A stretch of 31,831 bases of DNA. Source: Anaerolineaceae bacterium UBA2260 (GTDB lineage Bacteria > Chloroflexota > Anaerolineae > Anaerolineales > Anaerolineaceae). A program made the translations under genes and the position numbers. The stretch is taken from contig DDXM01000033.1 in NCBI GenBank assembly GCA_002347485.1, positions 1-31,831 on the forward strand, read 5' to 3'. How positions within the stretch are numbered: position 1 is the first letter of the stretch; every line of letters starts with the position of its first letter. The notes beneath the pieces were generated by a model. It was not told the origin of the DNA. It ran no database searches and saw nothing but the letters and a program-made list of their open reading frames with translations. Shown piece after piece: positions 24,228 to 31,831 of this stretch.

Positions 24228-25223
24228 ATGACGACCATCACAACAACCGATAATAAACTCAAACGGCTGGCAAGGTCAGTCAGAATTCCACCGGTCTACA
24301 TATTCCTGGTCGTGGTGTTCCTGGTTGGTGGAATCCTTGACCAGATCCTTTCTGATGGCCAAATTTTTACCAACCCGCTTATTCTCCTCAACATCATTGT
24401 CAGATCAGTGGCATTGGGCATTGTCGCGGTGGGTCAAACCCTGGTCATAATTGGTGCATCCATTGATCTTTCTGTGGCTTATACAATTAGCATCACCGCC
24501 ATTATGTCGTCATATATCATGCAGGGAAAGACGGAAAATGTGCTTACCGCGATCGTGGGTGTTTTAGCAATCGGTATTGCCATCGGTTTGGTAAATGGAT
24601 TGATCGTTACTAAACTAAAGGTGAATCCGTTCATTGCTACACTCGGCACCAGTTTGATCATTAAAGGTATCATCAACGCGAGCTTCTCGAATTACACCGG
24701 CAGTGTACCAAAGAGTTTCGAATTTTTCGGTTATGGGATGGTCGGTCCTATACCAGTATCGATCATAATTCTGTTGTTAATCGTTTTTATTGGATGGTTT
24801 TTACTCTCAAGGACCCAATTTGGGGCGCACCTTTATGGGGTGGGGGGCAATGTTGAAGTTGCCCGTCTTTCTGGTGTACGAACTGACCGTGTTCTGATCG
24901 GTGCACACATTTTTTGCAGCATGACTGCGGTCATTTCCGGATTATTCCTGGTCAGCCAAATGCGCGCTGGCGCACCCTGGGTCGGTCCAAACGGTATTTT
25001 TGACCTCAATTCCATTGCCACGACCGTCATCGGTGGAACCGCGCTTTCGGGAGGAAAAGGAGGGGTGTGGGGAACCCTTGCCGGTGTGCTGATCTTCGGT
25101 ATTCTGGATACTACTTTCAACCAACTGGGCGTGAACCCCTACCTTAAGTCCGTGTTTCAAGGTGTGATCATCGTCCTTGCGGTAGCCAGTTACACAATTC
25201 GATCCAAGAAAGACGCGGCATAA
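24228..25223 (+). CDS. CUT2-type sugar ABC transporter permease 1 (RbsC family)
   Basis: The 331-residue membrane protein has about eight to ten hydrophobic segments, starting after a short basic N-terminus (VYIFLVVVFLVGG near residue 28). It carries the family features GQTLVIIGASIDLSV near 75 and GGTALSGGKGGVWGTL near 265-280. It should form the transmembrane channel with permease 2. It starts two bases after the ATPase stop codon, with AAGGAATAAG just ahead. One hand-counted line (24781-24840) is 27/60 GC, lower than the enzyme genes. Confidence 0.95.
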   Translation: MTTITTTDNKLKRLARSVRIPPVYIFLVVVFLVGGILDQILSDGQIFTNPLILLNIIVRSVALGIVAVGQTLVIIGASIDLSVAYTISITAIMSSYIMQGKTENVLTAIVGVLAIGIAIGLVNGLIVTKLKVNPFIATLGTSLIIKGIINASFSNYTGSVPKSFEFFGYGMVGPIPVSIIILLLIVFIGWFLLSRTQFGAHLYGVGGNVEVARLSGVRTDRVLIGAHIFCSMTAVISGLFLVSQMRAGAPWVGPNGIFDLNSIATTVIGGTALSGGKGGVWGTLAGVLIFGILDTTFNQLGVNPYLKSVFQGVIIVLAVASYTIRSKKDAA

Positions 25224-25235
25224 GGAGATAATGGA

Positions 25236-26243
25236 ATGACGACTACTACTGCTTCTTCTGCAAAGGAAATTAACCAGATTCTCGGTAAGATCTGGAATGG
25301 CGTCCGAAGGATCCCCCCTGTTTTTCCGATCTTTTTACTCATTTTTATAATCCTCGGATTCTTAAATCCCAAGGGTTATCAAACCATGAACGGAATCATG
25401 ACCTTCTTCCGCCCGGCGGCGCCGTTGGCAGTGCTGGCGATCGGGGAAATGCTAGTGCTGGCGATGGGAGGGTTCGACCTTTCCATCGGCGCGATCGTTA
25501 CCATGGTCGTACTGGCAAGTTCCAAGCTGCTCGCTAATGACCCAGAAAAAGCACTTCCAGCGATCCTCATCATGATTGGGATTGGGATATTAATTGGTTT
25601 GATCAATGGTCTGGTGGTCAGCTTCTTGAAAGTGCCTTCGTTTATCACCACCTTGGGGATGATGTTGCTGGTAAGAGGGGCCACTCTGTATTATATTGGC
25701 GGCGCACCGCAGGGCTACCTCACCGATAACTGGCGTCAGTTTGGCCGCAACTATATCCAGGATGTACCCTTCTTTGTAAAGATTCCGTATGCCCTGATCG
25801 TTCTGCTCGTTCTAGGATTAATTTTCTACATCCTGTTTCATCGAACCAATTATGGTAAACAGGTGCTCGCGATCGGCGATAACATGCGCGCCGCGCAGCT
25901 ATCAGGCGTACGTGTAAAGCTGATCAGGGTCGTCACGCATATTCTGTGTTCTGTATTGGCTGTTTTGGGCGGTATTTTGGTTGGTGGTTACGGTGGAGTG
26001 AATGTAACCATTGGCGAGGGTATGGAGATGCAAGCCATTGCGGCTTGTGTGATTGGCGGTGTGTTGCTGGGTGGAGGTAAAGGAAACGTAATCAATGTTG
26101 CCTTCGGCGCCTTCACCCTGCAAGCGATCGTCAACCTCCTTAATCAACTGGGTTTACCCAAACCCTATACCGATGTCATTCAGGGTTCAATCATCATCTT
26201 CGTTGTTGCCTATTCGGCACTATCCTCACAGCGCAAACGATAA
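25236..26243 (+). CDS. CUT2-type sugar ABC transporter permease 2 (RbsC family)
   Basis: The 335-residue permease is homologous to permease 1: GEMLVLAMGGFDLSIGAIV near 69-87 and a GGVLLGGGKGNV stretch near 285-296, with many hydrophobic helices between. Two different permeases imply a heterodimeric channel. The TAAGGAG ribosome site overlaps the permease 1 stop region. The first 150 bases are AT-rich like permease 1, then the composition turns GC-rich around 25400, giving the gene a mosaic look. Confidence 0.95.
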   Translation: MTTTTASSAKEINQILGKIWNGVRRIPPVFPIFLLIFIILGFLNPKGYQTMNGIMTFFRPAAPLAVLAIGEMLVLAMGGFDLSIGAIVTMVVLASSKLLANDPEKALPAILIMIGIGILIGLINGLVVSFLKVPSFITTLGMMLLVRGATLYYIGGAPQGYLTDNWRQFGRNYIQDVPFFVKIPYALIVLLVLGLIFYILFHRTNYGKQVLAIGDNMRAAQLSGVRVKLIRVVTHILCSVLAVLGGILVGGYGGVNVTIGEGMEMQAIAACVIGGVLLGGGKGNVINVAFGAFTLQAIVNLLNQLGLPKPYTDVIQGSIIIFVVAYSALSSQRKR

Positions 26244-26289
26244 AGTTCTGCCAATGATGCTGAAAGGAAAAAATCAATAAAAGGGTTAT

Positions 26290-26302
26290 AAAGGAGGTGA
26301 TT
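26290..26302 (+). promoter_or_regulatory. Unusually long Shine-Dalgarno-like element in the leader of the binding-protein gene
   Basis: AAAGGAGGTGATT is complementary over 11-12 bases to the usual 3' end of bacterial 16S rRNA. It stands 46 bases past the permease stop and about 74 bases before the lipoprotein ATG, which has its own GGAGGAG. It precedes an 18-codon frame (26314-26370) whose stop overlaps that second site. It may protect a processed mRNA 5' end or act as a ribosome loading site. Confidence 0.5.
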
Positions 26303-26375
26303 GCAGATAAAAAATGCAGCAAGGATATGCAAGAACGATCATAACCGTTTATTTTGAACAGGAGGAGTGAAACAA

Positions 26376-27719
26376 ATGAAAAAGAATCTGTTGTTTGTTG
26401 TCTCGTTGATCATCGTTTTGACCATGGTGCTCACCGCATGTGCCAATACCCCTGTGGAGACTGAAGCCCCGGTGGTGGAAGAGCCGGAAGCCCCTGTAGC
26501 GACTGAAGCCCCTGCGGCAGAAGAACCCGCCGCTGAGGAACCGGTTGTTGCAGCCAATCCTGGCCTTCAGATGGAGCAGGCGCAGGTTGCCATGCAGTTC
26601 TGGTCTGACGAGGAATTCGCCAAGCAGATGGAACTGATGTCGGCTGCCCCGTTGAATCCGGATGATCCCATCTACCTGCAGTACCTCGAGGAAAGCCCCA
26701 CTGACATTACCCAGTACCCGCAGTACGCTGATTTTGCAGCCAAGGCGCCCCCCTACAATATCTGCTTCTCCAACGCTGGCGTGAACAATCCCTGGCGTGT
26801 GGTTGGTTACATCGACATGCGAGAACAGGTTGAGCAGTACCGCACTGAAGGTCTGGTCAAGAACTTCATTCACCTCGATGCGCAGGGCAACGATGCCAAG
26901 CAGATTGCCGACATCCAGGACATCATCAACACCCCTGGAAAATGCGATCTCCTTATCGTCTCCCCGAATACTTCCGAAGCTTTGACACCGATCGTGGAAA
27001 AAGCCTGCGAAGTCATGCCGGTGATCCAGTTCGACCGCTACACCCAGACTGACTGCCCGGTCGTCTCTGAGCGCTCCATTGGTGGATATGCCTTTGGTAT
27101 TTCCGGCGCAAACTTCATTGTCGAAAACCTCCCCGAGGGTGGCAATGTGCTCGCCTTCCGCATCCTCCCAGGTGTTGACGTACTTGAACATCGTTGGGGT
27201 GCTGCGCGCAAGATCTTCGAACAGAACCCGCAAATAAATGTCATCGGCGTTGAGTTCGTTGGTTATGATTCCTTCAAAGCGAATACAGTTGTGAGCGACT
27301 ACCTGGCGAAATACGGCACCATCGATGCTGTTTGGATGGATGCTGGTGGTACCGCCGTGACCATCCTCGAAGCCTTCAAGGACAATGAGGCTGCGTACCC
27401 GAAAGTCATGGTTGGTGAGGATCAGCAAGACTATCTGCAGTATATCAAGGATAACAACATCCTGGGTATTGCCCCCGTCTTCGCGACCTACCAGTGGCGC
27501 ACTGCGGTCATCGCTGCCGTGAAATTCCTGCAGGGTGAGACCGTTCAGCATCATTGGTATCTGCCCCAGCCGGAGATCACACCAGAAAACCTCGATCAAT
27601 ACATCAATCCCGCCATGCCCCCTCTGCACTATGCGATGTGCGGCTGCGAGGATATGACCAACTATCCGGATGCCTGGACGACTCCCGACATCAACAAGTA
27701 CAAAGACGTAATCGACTAA
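26376..27719 (+). CDS. Sugar ABC transporter substrate-binding lipoprotein (RbsB-like)
   Basis: The 447-residue protein begins with a lipoprotein signal: KK, a hydrophobic core and LTAC with Cys22 as the lipidated residue. A flexible linker of about 40 residues, rich in Pro, Glu, Ala and Thr, follows; then an N-terminal extension; then a periplasmic-binding-protein type 1 fold from about 110 (NICFSNAGVNNPW, CDLLIVSPNTSEA, VWMDAGGTAV). It is longer than typical RbsB (about 300). I use the ATG at 26376 with GGAGGAG eight bases before it rather than the GTG at 26367, which lies within that site. It is the ligand receptor for the ATPase and two permeases upstream. It is surface-anchored. Confidence 0.93.
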   Translation: MKKNLLFVVSLIIVLTMVLTACANTPVETEAPVVEEPEAPVATEAPAAEEPAAEEPVVAANPGLQMEQAQVAMQFWSDEEFAKQMELMSAAPLNPDDPIYLQYLEESPTDITQYPQYADFAAKAPPYNICFSNAGVNNPWRVVGYIDMREQVEQYRTEGLVKNFIHLDAQGNDAKQIADIQDIINTPGKCDLLIVSPNTSEALTPIVEKACEVMPVIQFDRYTQTDCPVVSERSIGGYAFGISGANFIVENLPEGGNVLAFRILPGVDVLEHRWGAARKIFEQNPQINVIGVEFVGYDSFKANTVVSDYLAKYGTIDAVWMDAGGTAVTILEAFKDNEAAYPKVMVGEDQQDYLQYIKDNNILGIAPVFATYQWRTAVIAAVKFLQGETVQHHWYLPQPEITPENLDQYINPAMPPLHYAMCGCEDMTNYPDAWTTPDINKYKDVID

Positions 27720-27739
27720 TCAGTTCCACAGATACAAAA

Positions 27740-27768
27740 CGAGCCCGCTCGGTTTTCGGGCGGGCTCG
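27740..27768 (+). terminator. Stable hairpin after the binding-protein gene
   Basis: Perfect nine-base arms CGAGCCCGC (27740-27748) and GCGGGCTCG (27760-27768), with two or three further pairs inside, and no U-tract behind (GTCTAATG). Hairpins like this often protect the 3' end of binding-protein mRNA and lower transcription of later genes rather than ending it. The four genes that follow show no clear promoter of their own. Confidence 0.6.
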
Positions 27769-27809
27769 GTCTAATGTAAACAATTATCCATGAAAGGAGT
27801 TCAATATCC

Positions 27810-28685
27810 ATGATCGAGATCGGTTTTCATACGGACGCGTTTAACAGCGCCTACTGGAGTTTTGAACAAGCCCTCGAATGGGCACACAAGAATGATGTGC
27901 ACTGGATCGAATGCGGCATGATCGATGGCGTCAGTTGGATTCACGGTCTTGGCTATCAGCCGCACGTGGCCATGTGGGAGGACCCCCTCATGTGGAAGGA
28001 AAAAGCCGCCAGTTATGGCGTGCGTTTCTCACAGATCGACGCGGCTTTTCCATTGTCGTTGCCCCAGGGTGCTTCGCTGGGCGTGGAGTATATTCTGCGC
28101 ACCATTCGCTGGGCGCATATCGCGGGCTGTGATCACATTGACACCACTGATGACCGCTTCGCACCGAAAGGTTTGACAAACGACCAGGCTTTGGAGGCGA
28201 TGAAACGCTCCTATGCCCAGGTGATGGAAGTGGCTGAACGCTACAAAATGATCATTGATATTGAACCCCATGGTTTTTACACGACAAAACCCGAGTTCAT
28301 GGAAAAAATGCTGGCCTTCGTGGACAGCCCCTATCTGCGCATGAACATGGATACCGGCAATACTTTCATCGCCGGTCAGGATCCGGTGGCTTTCCTACAG
28401 AAATTCAAACACAAAGTGAGCCATGTGCATATCAAGGATGTGAGCGATTCATTGGCGGCTTCGTTGCGCGGGGAATTGACCGGTATCGCGGTCAGCCAGT
28501 GCGCCATTGGTGACGGCGTTAATGCCGATAATATCCGCAAGTGCATCGACATCCTGGTGGACATCAAGTACGAAGGCGTGGTCAGCTTGGAATGCGAAGG
28601 GCAGGGCGGTCCGTTGATCGAGAAGAGCCTGGCGTTCGTGCGTGAACTGGTCGACGATGCTAACAAAAGACTGGCGGTTGGATAG
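27810..28685 (+). CDS. Sugar phosphate isomerase/epimerase-type TIM barrel (paralogue 4)
   Basis: The 291-residue TIM barrel has metal-ligand candidates Glu152 (IEPHGF), Asp181 (NMDTGN), His207 (HVHIKD) and Glu261 (SLECEG). It shares DTGN plus an AG-x2-D/P stretch, H-x-KD, R/ERG-x-x-TG and GDGV with its neighbour at 28719, so the two are tandem paralogues of one subfamily. The start follows AAAGGAG after the hairpin. The family covers keto-sugar epimerases, inosose isomerases and lyases. A specific reaction cannot be assigned. Confidence 0.87.
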   Translation: MIEIGFHTDAFNSAYWSFEQALEWAHKNDVHWIECGMIDGVSWIHGLGYQPHVAMWEDPLMWKEKAASYGVRFSQIDAAFPLSLPQGASLGVEYILRTIRWAHIAGCDHIDTTDDRFAPKGLTNDQALEAMKRSYAQVMEVAERYKMIIDIEPHGFYTTKPEFMEKMLAFVDSPYLRMNMDTGNTFIAGQDPVAFLQKFKHKVSHVHIKDVSDSLAASLRGELTGIAVSQCAIGDGVNADNIRKCIDILVDIKYEGVVSLECEGQGGPLIEKSLAFVRELVDDANKRLAVG

Positions 28686-28718
28686 CCATCAGAAATATCT
28701 AAATAATAGGAGATTTCC

Positions 28719-29546
28719 ATGGGCAAGATCTTTTTAGGCGTGAATATGGAATTTGTCAGGCACCACGATAGACCATTCGATTGGGGTATCACCAAGGCGG
28801 CGGAGATCGGGTACCAGTACGTGGAACCGATGGTACACTGGGGACGAGAATTGTTAAGCGAAGCGCGTTATTTCCACAGTGTATCCATGTATGACGATCC
28901 GCGCTGGGCGCGTGACCTGTGTGATAAGCATAATGTAAAAATATCCGCTTTAAGCGCGCACACCCCTCTCTGTAAACCGGAGGTCAGCGTGGAATACCTG
29001 AAGCTTGCCATTCGGTGGGCTTCTGACGCAGGCGCGCCGGTGGTCAATACCGATGAAGGTCCCAAGCCGGAATGGACGAGCCGGGAAATGGATTACCAGT
29101 TGATGACTTACACGCTTAAAGAAGCATCCCTGGTCGCAGAACGCTACGGCGTGAAGATCGGCTTGGAGCCCCATCAACAGTACAGCAAATCGATGGAAGG
29201 CCTGGATAGCATTTATGACTTGGTGAAATCACCATCCATTGGCATCAATTACGACACGGGCAACAGCTACCTGGCGGGCACGACGGATACATATGAATGG
29301 CTCAACCACGTGAACGATCGCCTGGTTCATCTGCACGCCAAGGATATCAGTTTCTCGCAGAGTGGCGAGGAGCGCGGCAAAGTGACCGGTACGCCGGTTG
29401 GCTGCGCCTGCGGGGATGGCGTCGTCGATTGGAAGCGCGTCATCGATATCGTGAAAAAGTGCCCCAACGATATCGTCTTCAGTGTTGAGGTGGGCAATGT
29501 GCCGGATGCAATCCGTAGTTTTGAACACCTTAGCAAACTGATCTAA
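28719..29546 (+). CDS. Sugar phosphate isomerase/epimerase-type TIM barrel (paralogue 5)
   Basis: The 275-residue TIM barrel has Glu150 (LEPHQQ), Asp179 (NYDTGN), His206 (HLHAKD) and Glu257 (SVEVGN) in the ligand positions. It is the tandem paralogue of the gene 33 bases upstream; the two diverge strongly in the N-terminal half, which forms much of the substrate pocket, so different substrates or successive steps are likely. AGGAG sits eight bases before the ATG. A Gfo dehydrogenase follows, making a dehydrogenase/epimerase module. Confidence 0.87.
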   Translation: MGKIFLGVNMEFVRHHDRPFDWGITKAAEIGYQYVEPMVHWGRELLSEARYFHSVSMYDDPRWARDLCDKHNVKISALSAHTPLCKPEVSVEYLKLAIRWASDAGAPVVNTDEGPKPEWTSREMDYQLMTYTLKEASLVAERYGVKIGLEPHQQYSKSMEGLDSIYDLVKSPSIGINYDTGNSYLAGTTDTYEWLNHVNDRLVHLHAKDISFSQSGEERGKVTGTPVGCACGDGVVDWKRVIDIVKKCPNDIVFSVEVGNVPDAIRSFEHLSKLI

Positions 29547-29564
29547 ATTTAGTTTGAGTCCCGG

Positions 29565-29606
29565 CAACCTCCCGGTAATTTCCTCCTCTTTTTTACCGGG
29601 AGGTTG
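29565..29606 (+). repeat. 14-base-pair inverted repeat (stem-loop) between epimerase and dehydrogenase genes
   Basis: Perfect 14-base arms (29565-29578 and 29593-29606) flank a 14-base pyrimidine loop TTTCCTCCTCTTTT. There is no U-tract after the stem on the plus strand, and on the minus strand the loop reads as a ribosome-site-like purine run. The loop CCTCCT can pair with AGGAGG in the ribosome site of the next gene (29659-29664). Either a processing/stabilising hairpin or a translation control element. Confidence 0.6.
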
Positions 29607-29669
29607 GGGCGGGGGAAGAATTCTTTAGCAATTATTCGAGTCTTTATGGACGAAACCAAGGAGGGTCAT

Positions 29670-30821
29670 ATGAGTTTTCCACGGGTGGCAGTGATCGGAT
29701 TGGGATTCATGGGTAGAACTCACATCCAGGCTTTGCGCCGGCTTGGCGTGGACGTGCATGGCGTGGCGGGCATTGATGAAGATGAGTCCAGGAAGGTCGC
29801 AGGAGAACTTGGCATCAACAATTGGTATAAAGATTTCGCTGACGCGCTCGCAGATGCGGAAGTTGAAGTAGTTCATTTATGCACACCCAATAACCTGCAT
29901 TTTGAACAGGCCAGGCAGGCGCTGCTATCCGGAAAACACGTGCTGTGTGAAAAACCGCTGGCTATGACCACAGCGCAATCCGCGGAACTGGTTGCCCTGG
30001 CGCAGGAAAAGGGGCTGATGACCGCTGTGAATTACAATCTGCGCTTCTACCCTATCTGCCAGGAAGCCCGCGCCAGGGTCCAGGCTGGCGACCTGGGCAA
30101 CCCGTATCTGATCACCGGCGGCTATCTGCAGGATTGGCTGTTCCTGAAGAGCGACTGGAACTGGCGGCTCGAGCCGGAACAGGGTGGCGATATGCGGGTG
30201 GTGGCGGATATTGGTACCCACTGGATGGACCTGGTCACTTACATCACCGGGTTGAAGATCACCGCGGTGATGGCGGATTTCCTGATCGCTCATCCCACAC
30301 GTCTGCGGCCGCGGGGAGAAGTGGAAACTTTCGCTGGGAAGCTGGAAAAGAACCTTTCAACGAACGAAGTATCTATCAAAACAGAGGACGCTGCCGTGAT
30401 CCTGTTCCGCTTTGAAAATGGCGCGCTTGGCAGTGTCTCGCTCTCACAGGTCTCCGCCGGGCGCAAGAACTTCCTATGGTTTGAGATCTGCGGCTCCAAG
30501 ACCGCGTATCACTGGGAACAGGAGTCACCCAACGAAATATGGATCGGTTACCGTGAGCAACCCAACCAGGTACTGGTCAAGGATCCATCCTTATTCCACG
30601 ATTCCTCACGCGCCCTAACCGGTTTCCCGGGCGGGCACGCTGAAGGTTACCCGGATACATTCTTGCAGGTTTTCAGGCAATTCTATGCGGCGATCGCATC
30701 AAGAAAAATGCCGCAAAACGGGGAATTTGCCACCTTCACGGACGGGCACCATGAAATGGTACTGTGCGAGGCGATTAAGCGCTCAGCGGCTGAGAAACGC
30801 TGGGTGAGCCTGGACGAATAG
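29670..30821 (+). CDS. Gfo/Idh/MocA oxidoreductase (glycoside-dehydrogenase type, third copy)
   Basis: The 383-residue protein has GLGFMG at 10-15, CEKP at 93-96, NYNLRFYP at 121-128, GYLQDW at 151-156, and the catalytic stretch VADIGTHWMD with Asp180 and His184. It is the closest relative here of the protein at 17621 (shared YLQDW, GRKN, FEI-x-GSK). The ATG at 29670 is preceded by AAGGAGG with five bases of spacing; the open frame starts 66 bases earlier but includes the stem-loop flank. It probably oxidises a pyranose hydroxyl to a keto group or reduces it back after epimerisation by a neighbouring TIM-barrel enzyme. Confidence 0.9.
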   Translation: MSFPRVAVIGLGFMGRTHIQALRRLGVDVHGVAGIDEDESRKVAGELGINNWYKDFADALADAEVEVVHLCTPNNLHFEQARQALLSGKHVLCEKPLAMTTAQSAELVALAQEKGLMTAVNYNLRFYPICQEARARVQAGDLGNPYLITGGYLQDWLFLKSDWNWRLEPEQGGDMRVVADIGTHWMDLVTYITGLKITAVMADFLIAHPTRLRPRGEVETFAGKLEKNLSTNEVSIKTEDAAVILFRFENGALGSVSLSQVSAGRKNFLWFEICGSKTAYHWEQESPNEIWIGYREQPNQVLVKDPSLFHDSSRALTGFPGGHAEGYPDTFLQVFRQFYAAIASRKMPQNGEFATFTDGHHEMVLCEAIKRSAAEKRWVSLDE

Positions 30822-30855
30822 TGGAATTGCGGAAATTTGATCAAGGAGGATATTG

Positions 30856-31818
30856 ATGAGAATCGGCGTCTTTTCAGTCATTTTTCAAAACCTGCCATAC
30901 GAGCAGGTGCTGGATCGCATCCTTTCGTACGGCGCGACCGCGGTAGAGATCGGCACAGGAGGTTATCCCGGCTCTCACCACTGTGATATGTCCGCGCTGC
31001 TCGCCAGTGAGGAAAAACGCAAGGCTTACTTGAAGGCGGTGGAAGATCGCGGCATGATCATCAGCGCGTTCAGTTGCCATTCCAATCCCATCAGCCCGGA
31101 TCAGCAGGAAGCCAGGGACGCCGACGCGTTGATTCACGACACAATTCGGCTGGCGGAAAAATGCGGTGTGCCGGTCATCAATGTGATGTCCGGTTTGCCC
31201 GCGGGAGGGCCGGGTGACACCCTGCCTAACTGGGTGACCTGCCCCTGGCCGCCGCACTTCCTCGAGATCCTCGATTACCAATGGAACCAGGTGGCGATCC
31301 CTTACTGGCGAGAGGTTTCAAAATTCGCGCAGGAGCGCCACGTGAAGATCGGGGTCGAGATGCACCCGGGGATGTTGATCTACAACGTGGAGACTATGAT
31401 ACGCATGCGCGAGATTTGCGGTCCCGCCATGGGCGCGAATTTTGATCCCAGCCACCTCTTCTGGAACGGCGTCGATCCGGTGGCAGCGATCCGTAAACTG
31501 GGGGACGCCATCCACCATGTGCATGGCAAGGATTGCTACATCGATCCCCTCAACATCAGCGTTAACGGCTGCAATGACCATAAAAGCTACAGCGAGATTC
31601 CCAACCGCTCGTGGACTTTCCGCACGATCGGATACGGCCACGACCTCAAAGTGTGGAAAGACATCGTTTCCGCTTTGCGTATGGTGGGTTATGACTACGT
31701 GATCTCCCTTGAACATGAAGATGGGATGATGTCGTTCGAGGAGGGCGTCAGCAAGGGGCTGGCCGCTCTGCGTGATGTGGTAACGGTGGAATCACCCGGA
31801 GAGATGTTCTGGGCGTAA
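30856..31818 (+). CDS. Sugar phosphate isomerase/epimerase-type TIM barrel (paralogue 6)
   Basis: The 320-residue TIM barrel has Glu168 (VEMHPG), Asp197 (NFDPSH), His223 (HVHGKD) and Glu286 (LEHED). It is the counterpart of the gene at 3796-4767: LVYNVET/LIYNVET, NFDP, HVH-x-KD, GYDYV and EHED are shared, as is the following MS pair. The ATG at 30856 is preferred over a TTG one codon earlier; AAGGAGGA precedes it. It lies 34 bases after the Gfo dehydrogenase. The gene is complete, with the stop 13 bases before the window ends. Confidence 0.88.
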   Translation: MRIGVFSVIFQNLPYEQVLDRILSYGATAVEIGTGGYPGSHHCDMSALLASEEKRKAYLKAVEDRGMIISAFSCHSNPISPDQQEARDADALIHDTIRLAEKCGVPVINVMSGLPAGGPGDTLPNWVTCPWPPHFLEILDYQWNQVAIPYWREVSKFAQERHVKIGVEMHPGMLIYNVETMIRMREICGPAMGANFDPSHLFWNGVDPVAAIRKLGDAIHHVHGKDCYIDPLNISVNGCNDHKSYSEIPNRSWTFRTIGYGHDLKVWKDIVSALRMVGYDYVISLEHEDGMMSFEEGVSKGLAALRDVVTVESPGEMFWA

Positions 31819-31831
31819 TCCCAATCCTATC

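Noticed and set aside
26349..27629. Long minus-strand open frame (426 codons) opposite the lipoprotein gene
   Set aside because: It is antisense to a gene with clear signal peptide, ribosome site and family motifs, and shows no recognisable domain. It is a codon-bias shadow.
1..31831. CRISPR array, tRNA, rRNA, insertion sequence or prophage
   Set aside because: No regular repeats, no tRNA-like cloverleaf, no transposase or phage protein motifs were seen on either strand.

Overview
This 31.8 kb window is a dense bacterial locus for rare-sugar or glycoside catabolism: 30 protein genes, no rRNA or tRNA genes, no insertion sequences and no CRISPR array that I can see. It has good Shine-Dalgarno sites, mixed GC content and a lipoprotein whose linker is rich in Pro, Glu, Ala and Thr. 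That last feature, with an archaeal-type cupin phosphoglucose isomerase and a CUT2 transporter, suggests an anaerobic member of the Chloroflexota (Anaerolineae-like). The phylum is an inference by resemblance only.

Layout. A divergent control region (16378-16706) splits the locus. To the left, on the minus strand, a run of 16 genes reads from 16377 to 1030: a GntR/UTRA regulator, FGGY kinase 2, an IolG-like Gfo/Idh/MocA dehydrogenase, a zinc alcohol dehydrogenase, a phosphotriesterase-fold hydrolase, a cupin sugar-phosphate isomerase, a 2-hydroxyacid dehydrogenase, a KDPG-type aldolase, an AroE-like dehydrogenase, a C_GCAxxG_C_C protein, a DeoC aldolase and FGGY kinase 1. After a 195-base gap come a TIM-barrel epimerase, a second zinc dehydrogenase, a VOC protein and an Old-Yellow-Enzyme-like protein. 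A clear intrinsic terminator (974-1013) ends this run. A DUF4380-like mutarotase-fold gene (38-928) follows. To the right, on the plus strand, come an epimerase, a Gfo dehydrogenase and a fucose/arabinose-isomerase-like gene. A second promoter at 20269-20296 then leads a ROK regulator, a tagatose-3-epimerase-type protein, a CUT2 ABC transporter (ATPase, two permeases, lipoprotein), two tandem epimerases, a third Gfo dehydrogenase and a sixth epimerase at the right edge.

How it may work together. The transporter imports a monosaccharide or small glycoside. The Gfo and zinc dehydrogenases would make keto-sugars, and the TIM-barrel enzymes would epimerise, isomerise or eliminate at the activated carbon. 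This is the logic known for Escherichia coli YcjQRS and for 3-keto-glycoside pathways. A lactonase/2-hydroxyacid dehydrogenase/KDPG-aldolase branch and an isomerase/FGGY kinase/DeoC branch could then deliver C2-C3 units. The substrate cannot be read from the sequence.

The most notable observations are the number of paralogues (six TIM-barrel epimerases, three Gfo dehydrogenases, two zinc dehydrogenases, two FGGY kinases) and one operator-like sequence repeated just downstream of the -10 box at all three strong promoters.
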